Below are positions 26,170-34,445 of a DNA stretch of 64,000 nt, one piece after another. The translations under genes were made by a program, and so were the position numbers. The stretch's first letter is position 1. The number at the start of each line of letters is the position of its first letter. The notes beneath the pieces were generated by a model. It was given only the letters and a program-made list of their open reading frames with translations. It did not search any database and had not been told where the DNA came from. The stretch comes from Ferrimicrobium acidiphilum DSM 19497. Its GTDB lineage: Bacteria > Actinomycetota > Acidimicrobiia > Acidimicrobiales > Acidimicrobiaceae. The stretch is from the NCBI RefSeq assembly GCF_000949255.1, contig NZ_JXUW01000008.1, positions 1 through 64,000 on the forward strand, written 5' to 3'.

Positions 26170-27459
26170 GTGGTAGTTGACGAGGGTGGCGAGGTTCTAG
26201 AGGATCGTCATGGCTGGCGACTCGTTCTAGTGGGAACATTAGTGTCAGCCATCGGAAGTGGCCTAACTCTGCCTTTTCTGGTGGTCTACCTACACAGTAT
26301 TCGCCATATGAGTTTGCCAGTAGCGGGACTTGTCGTCGCCGTTTCCGGGGTCACCGGACTAGCTACCGGCACTATCGGAGGGAGCGTTGGAGATCGAATC
26401 GGTGTAGGCCGCCTGCTCTTTGGTGGCTTGCTGGTCTCAGGTATGGCTACCATCGCTCTTGCGAGGGTTCGCACCCCACTCTCCGCGGTGATCGTAGTCG
26501 CCTTGATTGGGATCGGTGAATCTGTCATCTGGCCAGCGCTCAATGCACTGGTGGCTAGTCAGCTCGCAGGGCCGAATCGACCACGCGCATATGCATTGCG
26601 ATTTGGAGTTTTGAATGGTGGGTTGGGAGTCGGAGCGTTGATCGCCGGCTCGGTCGTCTCGCTCCATCGACCGGCAAGCTTTGAGCTGATCTACTTAGTC
26701 GATGGACTTACAACTGTTCTCTTTGGACTCATAGTTGGCATCGGACTCCGTCATAGGTCGGGTTTCCGAAACCATCCCGAGCTTGACGGAGATGGGAGTC
26801 AAGCCAAGGCTGGGTACCGAACCGTGCTCTCCGACCGGCGCTTTCTGGCTTGGTTGATCGCCTCGGCACTGTTTGTATTCTTTGGCTATGCAATGATCGA
26901 TGGAGGATGGGCGGCTTATGCTACTGTAATTGTCCATGCCAGTCCGAGGATTGTCGGCATAGGTTTCGCAGTCAACACTGGCGTGATTGTGGTATCGCAA
27001 CTCGGGGTTGCCCACCTCACTCGCCGGTGGCGCCGCAGCAGAATGCTCGCCGGCGTTGGTGTTCTCTGGTCGCTCGCCTGGTTGATGGCAGGTATTGCAG
27101 ATGTCTCCGGATTGTCACATCTAGATGTTGATATTGCGCTGGCACTATCTCTTGGGATCTTTGGATTAGGGGAGGCGTTGCTGAGTCCGGTTGCCGGTGC
27201 GCTGCCGAATGATCTTGCGCCTGATCGCCTACGCGCTAGGTATAACGCGCTTGGTTCCACAGTTTGGTCATTTGGCACCATCATCGGACCACCGATAGCC
27301 GGGGTGCTGCTTGCCAGCTCTACTCCACTTTCGTGGGTCGGACTTGTGTTCGTCGGATCTATCCTCGCCGGACTGGTCGGTCTCAACCTCGGACGCCTCT
27401 TGCCTGCCGAGATCGATCGGCCAGTGGGAGTCGATGGAGACACAGCGACAGCTGGATGA
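26170..27459 (+). CDS. MFS transporter (drug/sugar exporter type)
   Basis: 429 aa with 12 predicted membrane helices in two halves, and the MFS loop signature GDRIGVGRLL after helix 2. A charged linker (residues about 195-215) joins the halves. GTG start at 26170; the ATG in the next line is out of frame. Likely a proton-driven efflux system, substrate unknown. It has no operon partner. Confidence 0.85.
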   Translation: MVVDEGGEVLEDRHGWRLVLVGTLVSAIGSGLTLPFLVVYLHSIRHMSLPVAGLVVAVSGVTGLATGTIGGSVGDRIGVGRLLFGGLLVSGMATIALARVRTPLSAVIVVALIGIGESVIWPALNALVASQLAGPNRPRAYALRFGVLNGGLGVGALIAGSVVSLHRPASFELIYLVDGLTTVLFGLIVGIGLRHRSGFRNHPELDGDGSQAKAGYRTVLSDRRFLAWLIASALFVFFGYAMIDGGWAAYATVIVHASPRIVGIGFAVNTGVIVVSQLGVAHLTRRWRRSRMLAGVGVLWSLAWLMAGIADVSGLSHLDVDIALALSLGIFGLGEALLSPVAGALPNDLAPDRLRARYNALGSTVWSFGTIIGPPIAGVLLASSTPLSWVGLVFVGSILAGLVGLNLGRLLPAEIDRPVGVDGDTATAG

Positions 27460-28278
27460 GACGTGAGACTACCTAGGCGCTGCCATCGGTCTCCGGCGTT
27501 GTGGATACCCATGCCGGTTGCGTTGCTACAGAGGCGACGACGTTATGGTCGTGAATATGAGTCGACTTAAGTAGTCCATGGAAATATACAGAGCCATAGA
27601 AATACTTTAGGCAATAATAAGAGCGACGCGGTGTTCTCTCGTGGCTTTTCGAGTTCTCATAGAATTCTATACCAGATGGTAAAAAGTGGAGAATCGACAA
27701 CATGAACAGGGATTATTGCCGAGTGTTGACTTGGAGTATTTGCCATTTTGATGGGTGTTGATAGTACAGCAGTGCTGCTACCTCACCTCAGTGCAAGTCC
27801 GCTCCCGACGGCACGGCTGTGATGATCTGTTGGGGCAACAATGCTGGTAGCACATACTGTTGACGGCGATTGATCTCTCCGGTTGCCGGTGGCGCAAGAT
27901 GGTGATTTTGTCTTCGACCGCTACCAGATCATCTTTTTTGGGTGTGTTTCCACGACGGTTGTGTCGTTGTATGACGAGGTGCTTAAGCCAGAGTCTGGTC
28001 TCGTTGTTCCTGATAATGTTAATGTAGTACCAATTGGTTTATATATAAATTGTGCAATAGTCATTACGACTGAGTTGCTCATCCCCTTCTCTTCTGAACC
28101 GACGATGCAGAGGTGAATGCAGTTGGAGATAAAACCTCCACCGCCCTAAGTGATACCGCCGACGTGCCTGGAAGAAAGTCTTGCCCTAGGACTCAGACCC
28201 AAGACGGGTTAAGAAGTAGTGTCCGTACGGGCAGGTAGGATGTCTGGCCGCAGCGTGGTGTGTCGGTAGCCTGGAGTA
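27460..28278. other. Long intergenic region, no convincing gene
   Basis: 818 bases, AT-richer than its surroundings at 27560-27720. A 77-codon frame (27883-28116, TTG start) has no homology I recognise. The only structured element is the candidate RNA at 27776-27852. Confidence 0.45.
27776..27852 (+). ncRNA. Candidate structured RNA with a cobalamin-riboswitch-like core
   Basis: A closing stem TGCTACC (27776-27782) / GGTAGCA (27846-27852) encloses GTGCAAGTCC (27791-27800), then CCCG and GCTGTGA, a run that resembles the core of B12 riboswitches. The flanking GGGAA box and a clear B12 box (GCCACTG) are missing, and the gene 430 nt downstream is not B12-related. It could be a decayed riboswitch or coincidence. 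Confidence 0.25.
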
Positions 28279-29229
28279 ATGATTACTCCAGCGGATGTGC
28301 TTGTGGCTCAACGTAGAATCGCTCCTTGGGTGCGTGAAACTCCGGTGATAAGGTGGGACGAGCACCCGTCTCGGCCAATAGTCAAGCTTGAAGCGCTGCA
28401 GGTGACTGGTTCGTTTAAGGCGAGGGGAGCCTTCAACCGGGTGCTCGCGGCCCAAGAGGTCGGAGCGATTGGTGAAGCAGGGGTAATCGGTGCGTCTGGC
28501 GGTAACGCCGGCCTTGCGCTCGCCTACGCAGCTCACAGGCTTGGGATCCATGCAGAGATCGTTGTGCCTGAGACTTCGAGCCCTGTCAAGTTAGAGCGGC
28601 TGCGCACCTTGGGTGCCACCGTGGTCGTCCATGGTCAGCGCTATGGCGACGCTTACGACTTTGCTCTCGCCCGTCAACAGGTGAGCGGGGCGCTATTCGT
28701 CCATGCATATGATCAGGAGGAGGTTGTGGCCGGACAGGGAACGGCGGGACTAGAGTTCTTGGATCAGGCAGGCGGTCTCGATGTTGTGGTTGTCGCGGCT
28801 GGAGGCGGTGGCCTCGTCGCTGGTATACGTCTTGCGATGCCCGAACATACGCGTGTGATTGCGGTAGAACCGACGCTAGCACCCACGATTCGCAGGGCAA
28901 TTGAAGCTGGTGGTCCGGTGGACGTCGAGGTGGCAGGAGTGGCGGCGGATTCCTTAGGCGCCCGTCGCTGCGGCGATCTTGCCTATCATCTGCTCTCGTC
29001 TATGGGAGTCGAGTCCGTCCTTGTTGATGAGGAGGAGATGATCGTGGCTAGGCAGCGACTTTGGGATGAGTTTCGTCTTGTGGGCGAGTACGGAGGAGTG
29101 GCAGCACTCGCGGCGTTGCTAGCTGGCAAGATCGAAACCAACGAAAACGATCGTCTCGGAATTATATTCTGTGGTGCGAATTCAGACCCTTCAGACCTGG
29201 TCAAACAGGTTTCCAACGACCAAGGCTAG
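28279..29229 (+). CDS. PLP-dependent threonine/serine dehydratase-like enzyme
   Basis: 316 aa, fold type II. The PLP-binding Lys is in GSFKARGAFNR; the phosphate-binding glycine loop is GASGGNAG; a second glycine run (VVAAGGGGLVAG) follows. It likely deaminates threonine or serine, or acts as a serine racemase or hydroxyaspartate dehydratase. There is no C-terminal regulatory ACT domain, so it is the catabolic, not the isoleucine-biosynthetic, form. It converges on the HMG-CoA-lyase-like gene. Confidence 0.85.
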   Translation: MITPADVLVAQRRIAPWVRETPVIRWDEHPSRPIVKLEALQVTGSFKARGAFNRVLAAQEVGAIGEAGVIGASGGNAGLALAYAAHRLGIHAEIVVPETSSPVKLERLRTLGATVVVHGQRYGDAYDFALARQQVSGALFVHAYDQEEVVAGQGTAGLEFLDQAGGLDVVVVAAGGGGLVAGIRLAMPEHTRVIAVEPTLAPTIRRAIEAGGPVDVEVAGVAADSLGARRCGDLAYHLLSSMGVESVLVDEEEMIVARQRLWDEFRLVGEYGGVAALAALLAGKIETNENDRLGIIFCGANSDPSDLVKQVSNDQG

Positions 29230-29259
29230 TGTGTGAGCGGCCTATTGGCACAGCAGATC

Positions 29260-30171
29260 TTAGGCTAATGGAGGGAAGATTCCAGCTCGGGTAAGCAGGC
29301 CAGGCACCGGGTTAGGTAGTTTGCGGCTCAGGAGCTCAACCACCGGAAAGAGGCTTGGGAGATCTATCCCGAGTTCATATCCGGAGCGCTCCAACATGTA
29401 GGCGAGGTCCTCGGTGGGGATGTTGCCGGTGGCGTTAGGGGCAAACGGACATCCACCAATTCCTCCAAGCGATGCATCGAGGATCGTTACTCCCTCCTCA
29501 ACGGCAGCCATAGCGTTGGCAAGACCAGTATTGCGCGTGTTGTGAAAGTGGCAGCGAAGCTGAATTGGGCGCGACCCGATGATCTTGCGCACCCCCTGCA
29601 TCCGCTCGTGCACGTCTTTTGGAACGGCAACCCCAATGGTGTCAGCGATCGCGATTTCAAAGGGCTCGAGGTCTGCAACTCTCTTCACGATAGCGTAAAG
29701 CTGTTCGGCGGTCACCTCTCCTTCGTAAGGACAACCAAAAGCAGCTGAGATGGTGATTGAAGTGCGAAGGCCCGCCTCTTTGGCGCGTTGCGTGACAGTG
29801 GAGGCCATCGAGAGGTTGGCTTCGACGGACTTCCCCTGGTTTCTCTGCGAGAAGGTCTCGGTAACAACTACCACGTAGTTGATCTCTCGGAGTGGTGTAG
29901 CAAGTGCGCGGTCGAGTCCGCGATCGTTAAGAACTAGGCCTATAGCGCCGTCGAAGGCTTTAGGACTGAGCCTTCCAAGTACAGCCTCTGCGTCAGCCAT
30001 CTGGGGCACCCTGGCTGGATTCACAAAGCTAGCAACCTCGATTCTTTCCAGCCCGGCCGACAGACAACCCTCAATGAGGGCGACCTTCTCGTCTGTCGAA
30101 AAAGGAGTGGCTTCGTTTTGAAGTCCATCTCGTGGCGACACTTCAACAATCTCGATCCGTGGTTGGCCCAT
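29260..30171 (-). CDS. HMG-CoA lyase-family aldolase
   Basis: 303 aa. Signatures: IEIVEVSPRDGLQNE (metal Asp), TETFSQRNQGKS, LRCHFHNTRNTG (metal His pair) and GGIGGCPFAPNATGN with the catalytic Cys of HMG-CoA lyases. Start at ATG 30171 after GAGAGGAAAG. It splits a 3-hydroxy-3-methyl acyl-CoA such as HMG-CoA or citramalyl-CoA. The CaiB CoA-transferase and GntR regulator next door suggest activation of an organic acid to its CoA ester followed by cleavage. Confidence 0.87.
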   Translation of the reverse strand: MGQPRIEIVEVSPRDGLQNEATPFSTDEKVALIEGCLSAGLERIEVASFVNPARVPQMADAEAVLGRLSPKAFDGAIGLVLNDRGLDRALATPLREINYVVVVTETFSQRNQGKSVEANLSMASTVTQRAKEAGLRTSITISAAFGCPYEGEVTAEQLYAIVKRVADLEPFEIAIADTIGVAVPKDVHERMQGVRKIIGSRPIQLRCHFHNTRNTGLANAMAAVEEGVTILDASLGGIGGCPFAPNATGNIPTEDLAYMLERSGYELGIDLPSLFPVVELLSRKLPNPVPGLLTRAGIFPPLA

Positions 30172-30264
30172 CGTCTTTCCTCTCTCGGGGTAGCCATCTC
30201 TGTTTACTCTAGGCGCTTTGCTCTTTCTCTCCAAGTTTTCGTGCGAGGCAGGTTTCGGTGTGAT

Positions 30265-30337
30265 ATTGTATGCAAAATCAGTTTTGCCGAGGGGAAAGTG
30301 GAGCAATATTGGGGGATATAGGTACTGATGTATACAA
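30265..30337 (+). promoter_or_regulatory. Two TTGTATACAA-like operator candidates
   Basis: ATTGTATGCAAAAT (30265-30278) and TGTATACA (30329-30336, in GATGTATACAATC) match each other and resemble operators of FCD-type GntR regulators. Their centres are 62 bp, about six helical turns, apart. They sit in the divergent promoter region of the HMG-CoA-lyase-like gene and across the start of the GntR gene. Confidence 0.4.
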
Positions 30338-30938
30338 TCAGCTTCGCGAGCAGCTCGTTGCGGGAGAGATCATGGCCGGACAATTATTGCGAGAGGAGTC
30401 CTTGGCCGAACGTTTTGGGGTCTCAAGAACACCCATTCGTGAAGCACTACGCAGGCTTCAGGTTGAGGGGTTTATTGAGATAGCTCCTCATCGTGGGGCT
30501 CGTGTACTCGGCTGGAGGGCGGAGGATATAGGCGAGGTGTTTGCGCTTCGTGGAGTTCTTGAACCGCACGCGGCTAGGCAGGCGGCGCTCAGGCTATCTG
30601 ATGATGACCTTGTTGTCGCACGAAAGCTTGCTGATGGGATGGAGCGTTTTGCTGCCGATCGACCCGATGGCTTCGAGGATCAGATCGCGAGTTTGAACAA
30701 TCAGTTTCACGCCCTAATTGTTAGTGGATCAGGTAACTACCGACTGTCGGAGCAGGTCCAATCGATTATGGAGCTCGCACGCGTTCGTGCGACGTTCCAG
30801 CGTTACAGTACGCATGAACTCGATCGATCGATGTCGCACCATCGTGAACTTCTAGATGCACTCGCAGCTCGAGACCCCGATTGGGCAGAGTCCGTCATGA
30901 AGTGCCACATCTTTGCTGCGCGATCGGTCTATCGATGA
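30309..30938 (+). CDS. GntR-family regulator, FCD (FadR) subfamily
   Basis: 209 aa from TTG 30309, which has GAGGGGAAAG in front; ATG 30270 is an alternative that would overlap an operator-like site. The N-terminal winged helix has LAERFGVSRTPIREALRRL; the C-terminal FCD domain (about 75-205) is all helical with the usual metal/ligand His residues. It likely controls the CaiB and HMG-lyase genes on either side in response to an organic acid or its CoA ester. Confidence 0.85.
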   Translation: MGDIGTDVYNQLREQLVAGEIMAGQLLREESLAERFGVSRTPIREALRRLQVEGFIEIAPHRGARVLGWRAEDIGEVFALRGVLEPHAARQAALRLSDDDLVVARKLADGMERFAADRPDGFEDQIASLNNQFHALIVSGSGNYRLSEQVQSIMELARVRATFQRYSTHELDRSMSHHRELLDALAARDPDWAESVMKCHIFAARSVYR

Positions 30939-30950
30939 GGAAGGAGCAGT

Positions 30951-32174
30951 ATGGATACCGTTGATGCTGCAGATGACCCAGAACGGCTCCCACTCGAAGA
31001 TCTCCGAGTGATCGAGATGGGACAGCTATTAGCAGGCCCATTTTGCGGTCAGCTGCTAGCTGATTTTGGTGCTGATGTGATCAAGCTGGAGGATCCAGGT
31101 CGAGGTGATCCGATGCGCGAGTGGGGACGTGAGAAGCCTCATGGTCTGTCACTGTGGTGGCCAGTGGTGGCGCGTGGAAAACGTTCTGTCACCATCAACC
31201 TACGAACAGAGGAGGGACAGGAACTCGTACGATCGTTGGTTGCCCAGTCCGATATCCTGCTTGAGAACTTTCGCCCTGGCACCCTTGAACGCTGGGGTCT
31301 TGATTACCCCACGCTCAAGAAGATCAACCCAGGTATAGTCCTGGTTCGGGTCACAGGTTATGGTCAGACTGGTCCTTATGCGAATCGAGCTGGCTTTGGA
31401 TCGATTGGCGAAGCGATGGGTGGCATCCGCTACGTCACCGGTGACCCAGACTCACCCCCGTCGAGAGCCGGTATCTCTATTGGTGACTCACTAGCGGCCA
31501 CATTCGCTGCTCTTGGCGCGTTGGTGGCGGTGCATAATCGGACGATCACGGGCGAGGGGCAGGTGGTCGATACCGCTATCTACGAGGCGGTACTCGCGAT
31601 GATGGAGTCGCTTATCCCCGAGTACACGCTTGGAAACTATATCCGCGAACGCACGGGGGCTGTTTTGCCTAACATTGCTCCGTCGAACATCTATCCGACC
31701 AAAGATGGCCTTCTTCTGCTAATCGCAGCCAATCAGGACTCGGTCTTCGCGCGACTCACGCTCGCCATGGGGCAGCCGGAACTAGCTGAGGATCCTCGAT
31801 TCGTCAGCCACAGCGCACGCGGAGCTAATCAGGCGATGCTTGATGAGATTATCGCTCGCTGGACGAGCAGTCTTGAGACCGGGCAGCTTGAGGAGTTGCT
31901 TCAAGCGCACGGTGTTCCCGAGGGCAAGATCTACCGGGCTCCGGAGATGTTGACCGATCCCCATTTTTTGGCTCGAGAGGACATCATCACCCTGGCGCAC
32001 CCGCACTTTGGCGACATGCAGATGCACAACGTGGCGCCACGGTTGATGGGCACCCCAGGAAGAGTCCGTTGGGTCGGTCCTGAACTGGGTGAACATAATT
32101 TCGAGGTGCTCGGAGGTCTACTCGGTCTGTCGGTGGACGAGATCGCCGCACTAAGAGAGCGAGATGTGGTGTAA
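30951..32174 (+). CDS. CaiB/BaiF family III CoA-transferase
   Basis: 407 aa. The N-terminal MGQLLAGPFCGQLLADFGADVIKLE segment and GRGKRS-type stretch are diagnostic. The Asp of the catalytic triad lies in SIGDSLAATFAAL. It moves CoA from one organic acid (often succinate, oxalate or formate) to another. RBS GGAAGGAG lies 12 nt after the GntR stop, so both are one operon. With the HMG-CoA-lyase-like enzyme it could activate and cleave a branched hydroxy acid such as citramalate or itaconate products; this is inference. Confidence 0.88.
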   Translation: MDTVDAADDPERLPLEDLRVIEMGQLLAGPFCGQLLADFGADVIKLEDPGRGDPMREWGREKPHGLSLWWPVVARGKRSVTINLRTEEGQELVRSLVAQSDILLENFRPGTLERWGLDYPTLKKINPGIVLVRVTGYGQTGPYANRAGFGSIGEAMGGIRYVTGDPDSPPSRAGISIGDSLAATFAALGALVAVHNRTITGEGQVVDTAIYEAVLAMMESLIPEYTLGNYIRERTGAVLPNIAPSNIYPTKDGLLLLIAANQDSVFARLTLAMGQPELAEDPRFVSHSARGANQAMLDEIIARWTSSLETGQLEELLQAHGVPEGKIYRAPEMLTDPHFLAREDIITLAHPHFGDMQMHNVAPRLMGTPGRVRWVGPELGEHNFEVLGGLLGLSVDEIAALRERDVV

Positions 32175-32344
32175 GCAGGCGACTCTACGTGACAGGGGCG
32201 GCCGTGGAGAGGTGATTCCTTTTCACAAGTCGTAGGCAAACGTAACCAGAGCTGGTTTGGTGACGGAGATGTGAATAGATGGAAGGTTGTTTATGAGCTG
32301 ATGCGGTCGGTGTCGGCCGCTGAGGAGAGAAGAGGAGAACAGGA

Positions 32345-34396
32345 ATGGGGTATCGATTAGGTGTTGATGTGGGAGGAACCTTCACTGACCTCTTGCTGAT
32401 AGACGAGGAATCAGGGGCGACTCATCGGGCGAAGGTGCCATCAACGCCGGGAGACCCGTCGATCGCAGTCTTGCAGGGAATAGATTTGATTACTCAGCGG
32501 GCATCGGTGGATCCTGGTGAGTTGAGCCAAGTGATGCATGGCACTACGGTGGCGACGAACGCTGTGCTTGAGGGGAAGGGGGCCAAGGTCGGCCTAGTGG
32601 TGACTGAGGGGTATCGGCAGATCCTGCAGGTAGCTCGCTCTTTTGTCCCCGGCGGACTCGCTGGCTGGATCGTCTGGCCTAAACCAGAGCCGTTGGCCTC
32701 TCTCGAGAACACGATCGAGGTCAAGGAGAGAATTGATGCACGCGGTCAAGTAATCAGGCACATAGATCAGGCGGCCCTCCGGCAGGAGCTGGAACGCCTC
32801 CGCACCCACGCCATCGAGGCACTCACGATTTCGTTGATGAATTCGTTTACAAACGACGAACACGAGCTTGAGGTGGCGCGGTTAGCTGAGGAGATCTTTC
32901 CAGATATTCCGATCTCATTGTCGTCGAAGATCTTACCTGAGATCAAGGAGTATGAACGGACGCTAACTACCGTGGCTAACTCCTATGTTCGACCACGCGC
33001 GTCGCAGTACTTGAACAATCTGTCCAGCGAGCTTGGACGTCGTGCACCTGGTGCTCGTCTCCACATTCTTCGCTCTGATGGAGGTTTGATGGGATTGGAG
33101 GTCGCCTCGGCTGCTCCTGTAAACATGCTGATGAGTGGTCCTGCCGGGGGCGTCTCTGGGGCGGTATGGATCGCTAGTCAAGCTGGCTACAGCGATCTCT
33201 TGACCTTTGACATGGGTGGCACTAGCACCGACGTGGCGCTTGTGCAGCAGGCGATCCCTAAGGTCGGGCGGGAGACCTCGGTTGGGGATCTGACCATTCG
33301 CGCCTCCTCGATTGACGTGCGGACGGTCGGTGCTGGCGGTGGCTCGATAGCACACGTGCCGGCGCTAACCAAGGCACTCCGTGTCGGCCCTCAATCCGCT
33401 GGTGCCGATCCTGGCCCAGCGGCATATGGGCGAGGAGGAACTGAGCCCACGGTGACGGATGCAAACATGGTGCTTGGCTACTTGCCGTCTGGTCTGTTAG
33501 ACGGAGAGATGGGGCTCGACGGGGAAGCCGCCCGCGGTGCGCTCGAACCGTTAGCCGAGGCCCTAGGGATCGAGGTTGAGCGAGCCGCTTCTGGGGTGAT
33601 TGACATTGTGAATGAGAATATGTTTGGTGCGCTTCGGTTGGTATCGGTGCAGCAAGGCTACGATCCCCGTGACTTTGCGCTGGTCGCCTTCGGCGGAGCA
33701 GGTCCGTTGCATGCCAACGCATTGGGGCGGCTCATGGGTTCATGGCCGGTTATCGTTCCACCGTCGCCAGGAGTACTCTGCGCGTTCGGAGATGCGACGA
33801 CACGGCTACGTTCGGAGTCCTCGCACACCTATATTCGTCGATTCTCCGAGGTCTCGAGTCAGCAGGTGTTGGAGGAGCTAGAACGACTGCGCATCGATGC
33901 AGCCGCCGAGCTGGTGAGTCAAGGAGTCGCTGAGTCGGATCAAGAGATTGGTTACTCCATAGACATGCGTTACCATGGCCAAGGTTTCGAGGTGACGATT
34001 GATGTTGACCCAGCCATGCTAACCGACGAGCTCTTGGATCAGACGTGTGCCAAGTTTGAAGCCGAGCATGAGCGTCTCTTCACGTTTGCACTCGACCAGG
34101 AGTGCGAGCTCGTACATCTACGCGCAATTGCTCAAGGCGCACGTCCAAAGGTGGAGGCATTGCAGATAGAGGTTGGTGACGAAGACGCCTCATCTGCAGT
34201 CATAGCAACCAAGGAGATCTATGTCGAAGGAGAGAGAGCTCCGGCCAAGATCTACGCTCGTTCGCGCCTACGGGCTAACAACCGGATCCCAGGTCCAGCC
34301 ATTGTGTCGGAGATGGACTCTACCACGCTGGTTTTGCCGGGGCACGAGGCTCGCGTGGATGCCTATGGCAATCTCATCATCAATCCAGTTGTCTGA
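32345..34396 (+). CDS. hyuA: Hydantoinase/oxoprolinase subunit A
   Basis: 683 aa. Two-domain ATP-dependent hydantoinase A: the N-terminal domain begins YRLGVDVGGTFTDLLLID (phosphate-binding loop of the actin-like fold) and the middle holds FDMGGTSTDVAL, the second phosphate loop. The C-terminal part is complete. With subunit B it opens a cyclic imide/lactam (hydantoin, N-methylhydantoin, 5-oxoproline) using ATP. Acetone carboxylase-type subunits share the fold. GAGAGGAGAACAGG precedes the ATG. hyuB follows 49 nt later. Confidence 0.9.
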   Translation: MGYRLGVDVGGTFTDLLLIDEESGATHRAKVPSTPGDPSIAVLQGIDLITQRASVDPGELSQVMHGTTVATNAVLEGKGAKVGLVVTEGYRQILQVARSFVPGGLAGWIVWPKPEPLASLENTIEVKERIDARGQVIRHIDQAALRQELERLRTHAIEALTISLMNSFTNDEHELEVARLAEEIFPDIPISLSSKILPEIKEYERTLTTVANSYVRPRASQYLNNLSSELGRRAPGARLHILRSDGGLMGLEVASAAPVNMLMSGPAGGVSGAVWIASQAGYSDLLTFDMGGTSTDVALVQQAIPKVGRETSVGDLTIRASSIDVRTVGAGGGSIAHVPALTKALRVGPQSAGADPGPAAYGRGGTEPTVTDANMVLGYLPSGLLDGEMGLDGEAARGALEPLAEALGIEVERAASGVIDIVNENMFGALRLVSVQQGYDPRDFALVAFGGAGPLHANALGRLMGSWPVIVPPSPGVLCAFGDATTRLRSESSHTYIRRFSEVSSQQVLEELERLRIDAAAELVSQGVAESDQEIGYSIDMRYHGQGFEVTIDVDPAMLTDELLDQTCAKFEAEHERLFTFALDQECELVHLRAIAQGARPKVEALQIEVGDEDASSAVIATKEIYVEGERAPAKIYARSRLRANNRIPGPAIVSEMDSTTLVLPGHEARVDAYGNLIINPVV

Positions 34397-34445
34397 ATCG
34401 AGTGTTGTCATCTAACCAATCTGTGAATCAAAAGGAGGAGTTGCA

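Noticed and set aside
27883-28116. 77-codon hypothetical protein
   Set aside because: TTG start without a ribosome site and no recognisable domain; unlikely to be coding.
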